NCBI GenBank assembly: GCA_027038965.1
Contig: JALWFG010000011.1
Location: 280,288 to 344,287 of the forward strand
Length of the DNA stretch: 64,000 nucleotides
Direction: 5' to 3'
Source: Candidatus Desulfofervidaceae bacterium
Lineage (GTDB): Bacteria; Desulfobacterota; Desulfofervidia; Desulfofervidales; Desulfofervidaceae
The notes under the pieces were generated by a model that saw nothing but the letters and a program-made list of their open reading frames with translations, had not been told where the DNA came from and did not search any database. Of the stretch, positions 61,858 through 64,000 are shown in pieces. The position numbers and the translations under genes were made by a program. Every line of letters begins with the position of its first letter. Position 1 is the first letter of the stretch.

Positions 61858-63335
61858 CCTAGAAACCTCCTAATATGGGCAGCTTCAATTATTAAAGAGG
61901 AAACTTCGTTTTTTCCCTCTTGAAGTGACTTCAGAATAAGAGAAGTTAAGTATTGATGTTCTTTATCGGGGGCTACTTCAAAGTGCTTGTCCACGGCCTC
62001 TAAGGACCTTTTAACCAAAGGGGCAATGGTTGAGGGTAAAAAATCAAAAATGTCTTCATTGAAATAACTCAGGGCTGTTTCCATTGTAGGCCTTAAATCC
62101 AGATAAATTTCTTGGAGATAAGCAAAATCTTCTTCCTCTAAGGCTTCAAATCCAAATATTTCTGGAGGTAACCCTAAAGAATAGCAAGTAGCACAAAAGC
62201 TAATAGCCCTAGGTAAAGTAGTTTTCCCTATAGTCCTAGAGTAGCCAAAAAGACCGATGTGAAGTTTCCGCATGCGCCTTTTAGGAACAAATTTGGAAAC
62301 GGCGTTAATAATAGGAGCCAATTTTTCAATGAGGTGGTGGTAAGATTTAGAAACTTTATCAATAATTTCAAGACACCTTGCTTCGTCTATTTTCCAACCT
62401 TGTAACCTTGGTGTTTGTTTTAATTTGGCGATGGCGGAAATTACCCGTTCTACAGGATAGTCATATTTAAAAGCAGACTGAACGGTGAAGGTCTGGACAC
62501 TAGGAAATTCAAAACAAATATTACGGACATTTTCGGGCCGCAAGTTACCTCTAAAAGGGGCACTACCTACTCCCAAAATAGGATAAAGAGGGATGTTCAG
62601 CTCCTCGCTTAATTGCCAAAGTCTTTGAAGGGCAATTTTATTTAATAAAACAGCACTAATCATCCCGTAATTCAAGGCAGGGTCAGACCTAGCCAAGAAA
62701 ACTCTTTGATAAGGTATCTTCTTATCTTTTAAATATTCTCTTAAGATTTCATGGGCTGCTAATAGATGTTCTTTGTCCTCAAATAGAGGGATAACGTTGA
62801 TTGTTTTAGGCTTAAATTCTCCAATCCACTCTCCAACGGTAATATCACCGGGGCAAAGAGGATTTTTTTCCTTTCCTGCTACAAAATCTTTATAATAATG
62901 ATAGATTCTATTTAAGCATTTCCAAGAAGTAGTCATAGGTAGAATGACTTCGAAAATAGGAGGGACATCGTCTTGATAAAAAGAGCGCGCTGTATCAAAA
63001 GAGCGAGGGATGCTTTCTAAGGTTTCAAACAAAATTTTTGCTTCTCCCTTCTCTATAGTAGGGTTGGGGACGCGTAAGGTGATAAAAATATCTTTGCCTA
63101 TGTGATGTTTCTTAAAATAATGGGGAAACTTTGAAAGGAGCTTTCGGATTACATAAATGTCAACTTCTTTCCCTTCACAATCCCACATTTGTTCGTCACA
63201 GCCTAAGTGAGAGAAGGCATAATAGGCCTCCTGAATCTCATCATCACCGCTCATTTCAGGAGAATGGGCAAAAAACGGAGGAGAAACATTATCAGGATGC
63301 TGAGTAGACATTATTCTAGGAATCTTTATCTTCAT
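61854..63335 (-). CDS. ppcA: Phosphoenolpyruvate carboxylase, archaeal type
   Basis: A 493-residue enzyme making oxaloacetate from PEP and bicarbonate. It is the short archaeal form, starting with the family's MSTQHPDN just after the N-terminus and having GVGSAPFRGNLRPENV in the middle. It lacks the motifs of the 900-residue bacterial enzyme. The ATG at 63335 has AAGGGGA at good spacing; upstream start codons lack one. The archaeal form is scattered in bacteria, so horizontal origin is possible. Confidence 0.93.
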   Translation of the reverse strand: MKIKIPRIMSTQHPDNVSPPFFAHSPEMSGDDEIQEAYYAFSHLGCDEQMWDCEGKEVDIYVIRKLLSKFPHYFKKHHIGKDIFITLRVPNPTIEKGEAKILFETLESIPRSFDTARSFYQDDVPPIFEVILPMTTSWKCLNRIYHYYKDFVAGKEKNPLCPGDITVGEWIGEFKPKTINVIPLFEDKEHLLAAHEILREYLKDKKIPYQRVFLARSDPALNYGMISAVLLNKIALQRLWQLSEELNIPLYPILGVGSAPFRGNLRPENVRNICFEFPSVQTFTVQSAFKYDYPVERVISAIAKLKQTPRLQGWKIDEARCLEIIDKVSKSYHHLIEKLAPIINAVSKFVPKRRMRKLHIGLFGYSRTIGKTTLPRAISFCATCYSLGLPPEIFGFEALEEEDFAYLQEIYLDLRPTMETALSYFNEDIFDFLPSTIAPLVKRSLEAVDKHFEVAPDKEHQYLTSLILKSLQEGKNEVSSLIIEAAHIRRFLG

Positions 63336-63380
63336 TAAAATTCCCCTTAAAATTTTTATACCAAGTTTTGAAATATTATA

Positions 63381-63402
63381 CAATCCCTTTCCGAAGGGAT
63401 TG
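63381..63402. promoter_or_regulatory. 22-base palindrome between ppcA and the tRNA genes
   Basis: CAATCCCTT and AAGGGATTG are perfect arms around TCCG. It lies about 45 bases upstream of ppcA and overlaps a possible -35 (TTGACG, 63400-63405) on the other strand. There is no T run, so it is more likely an operator than a terminator. Confidence 0.4.
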
Positions 63403-63454
63403 ACGGAAAGAATAAACTGTGATAGAACGCCGTGCGTGGCGTGGTTTTGTGTCC

Positions 63455-63483
63455 TTGCATATTTAGTAGAAATGGTTTAAATA
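63455..63483 (+). promoter_or_regulatory. Probable promoter of the tRNA-tuf operon
   Basis: TTGCAT and TAAATA lie 17 bases apart and predict a start right before the first tRNA. A second candidate, TTGACG (63400-63405) with TAGAAC, lies further upstream. Confidence 0.45.
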
Positions 63484-63491
63484 TAGAATGA

Positions 63492-63567
63492 GCTGGCGTA
63501 GCTCAATTGGCAGAGCGGCTGATTTGTAATCAGCAGGTTGTGGGTTCAAGTCCCTCCGCCAGCTCCA
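63492..63567 (+). tRNA. tRNA-Thr (anticodon TGT)
   Basis: The full cloverleaf is present, with acceptor arms GCTGGCG/CGCCAGC, T loop TTCAAGT and encoded CCA. The anticodon loop TTTGTAA reads TGT. Confidence 0.97.
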
Positions 63568-63593
63568 GGCAGGACAAGAGTTGTAAAAAATGG

Positions 63594-63678
63594 GGAGGGG
63601 TTCCCGAGCGGCCAAAGGGGACGGGCTGTAAACCCGTTGGCGCTGCCTTCGGAGGTTCGAATCCTCCCCCCTCCACCA
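63594..63678 (+). tRNA. tRNA-Tyr (anticodon GTA)
   Basis: This class II tRNA has a long variable arm, acceptor arms GGAGGGG/CCCCTCC and encoded CCA. The anticodon loop CTGTAAA reads GTA. Confidence 0.97.
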
Positions 63679-63684
63679 CCTTGG

Positions 63685-63761
63685 GCGGGAGTAGCTCAAG
63701 TGGCTAGAGCATCAGCCTTCCAAGCTGAGGGTTGCGGGTTCGAGTCCCGTCTCCCGCTCCA
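63685..63761 (+). tRNA. tRNA-Gly (anticodon TCC)
   Basis: The acceptor arms GCGGGAG/CTCCCGC pair fully and CCA is encoded. The anticodon loop CTTCCAA reads TCC. Confidence 0.97.
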
Positions 63762-63766
63762 TAGTT

Positions 63767-63842
63767 GCCCACGTAGCTCAGGAGGTGGAGCACTTCCTTG
63801 GTAAGGAAGAGGTCACCGGTTCAAGTCCGGTCGTGGGCTCCA
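63767..63842 (+). tRNA. tRNA-Thr (anticodon GGT)
   Basis: The acceptor arms GCCCACG/CGTGGGC pair fully and CCA is encoded. The anticodon loop TTGGTAA reads GGT. Confidence 0.97.
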
Positions 63843-63888
63843 TTCATTTTTTATTTTTTTGTTAGCTTAGCTAAGGAGGTCAGATAGG

Positions 63889-64000
63889 ATGGCGAAGCAG
63901 AAATTTGAGCGTAAGAAGCCGCATGTGAATGTAGGGACGATAGGACATATAGATCATGGTAAGACGACATTAACGGCGGCGATAACGAGGGTATTATCGA
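63889..64000 (+). CDS. tuf: Elongation factor Tu, N-terminal part (cut by window end)
   Basis: The first 37 residues are visible, including [20 protein letters not shown] with the G1 loop [16 protein letters not shown] lies ahead of the ATG. Its place after tRNA-Thr, Tyr, Gly, Thr is the same as the tufB operon of enterobacteria. The frame runs off the right edge intact. Confidence 0.97.
   Translation, partial: MAKQKFERKKPHVNVGTIGHIDHGKTTLTAAITRVLS

Noticed and set aside
1..64000. CRISPR arrays, insertion sequences, prophage or integrase genes
   Set aside because: No regularly spaced repeats, transposase, integrase or phage structural genes were seen on either strand.

Overview
The window is AT-rich bacterial chromosome with dense, mostly operonic genes. 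It carries no phage, insertion sequence or CRISPR array that I can see. The gene set points to an anaerobic, probably thermophilic member of the Desulfobacterota or a neighbouring sulfate-reducer-like lineage: a c3-type cytochrome and an HdrD/TmcB-like protein beside an Rnf complex, an Hdr/MvhD/MetVF methylene-THF reductase cluster, an octaheme cytochrome, many sigma-54 activators, and archaeal-type PEP carboxylase and glutamate synthase. A Candidatus Desulfofervidus-like organism would fit, but that is an inference and not proven here.

Layout. 1-10.4 kb, plus strand: end of an HdrD/TmcB-like Fe-S protein, a tetraheme cytochrome c3, rnfCDGEAB, then a universal stress protein (USP), an RseC-like protein, an NhaD-type antiporter, a tandem USP and ApbE. 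Together these make a membrane redox/ion-pumping module, with ApbE supplying covalent FMN for RnfG/RnfD. 10.4-20.6 kb, minus strand: a multisubunit Mrp/MBH-type cation/proton antiporter preceded by a degenerate sigma-54 activator and two tandem USPs, apparently read from a consensus sigma-54 promoter at 20594-20610. 20.8-23.5 kb: the intact 905-residue sigma-54 activator. Repeated inverted sites (TTGTCCA-N5-TGGACAA) lie upstream of the promoter and again just ahead of the degenerate activator.

24-28.3 kb: rpsB-tsf-pyrH-frr followed by two USP genes. 28.6-39.8 kb, plus strand: a nine-gene cluster joining a tandem HdrA, HdrC, MvhD, MetV and MetF to a second MvhD, a degenerate glutamate-synthase paralog, an intact GltB FMN subunit and a GltA-GltC fusion. 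40-48.6 kb, minus strand: exopolysaccharide synthesis and export (Wza, barrel protein, Wzc, BY-kinase, priming transferase) headed by a sigma-54 activator and a degenerate GGDEF protein, ending with an L,D-transpeptidase. 48.9-50 kb: an octaheme cytochrome with its own promoter and terminator. 50.2-61.9 kb: rsmG, HDOD and GGDEF signalling genes, a spore-photoproduct-lyase-like radical SAM protein, a HAD phosphatase-like protein, an outer-membrane porin, a single-domain response regulator, a methyltransferase and a hydrogenase maturation protease. 61.9-64 kb: archaeal-type PEP carboxylase (minus strand), then tRNA-Thr, tRNA-Tyr, tRNA-Gly, tRNA-Thr and the start of tuf.

The most notable points are: an Rnf complex whose RnfC has lost the usual NADH/FMN motifs; a sigma-54 circuit with an ATPase-dead paralog that keeps almost the same DNA-binding helix as the intact activator and so could act as a built-in anti-activator; and the Hdr-MetVF-glutamate synthase cluster, which lacks HdrB and contains a dead GltB paralog.
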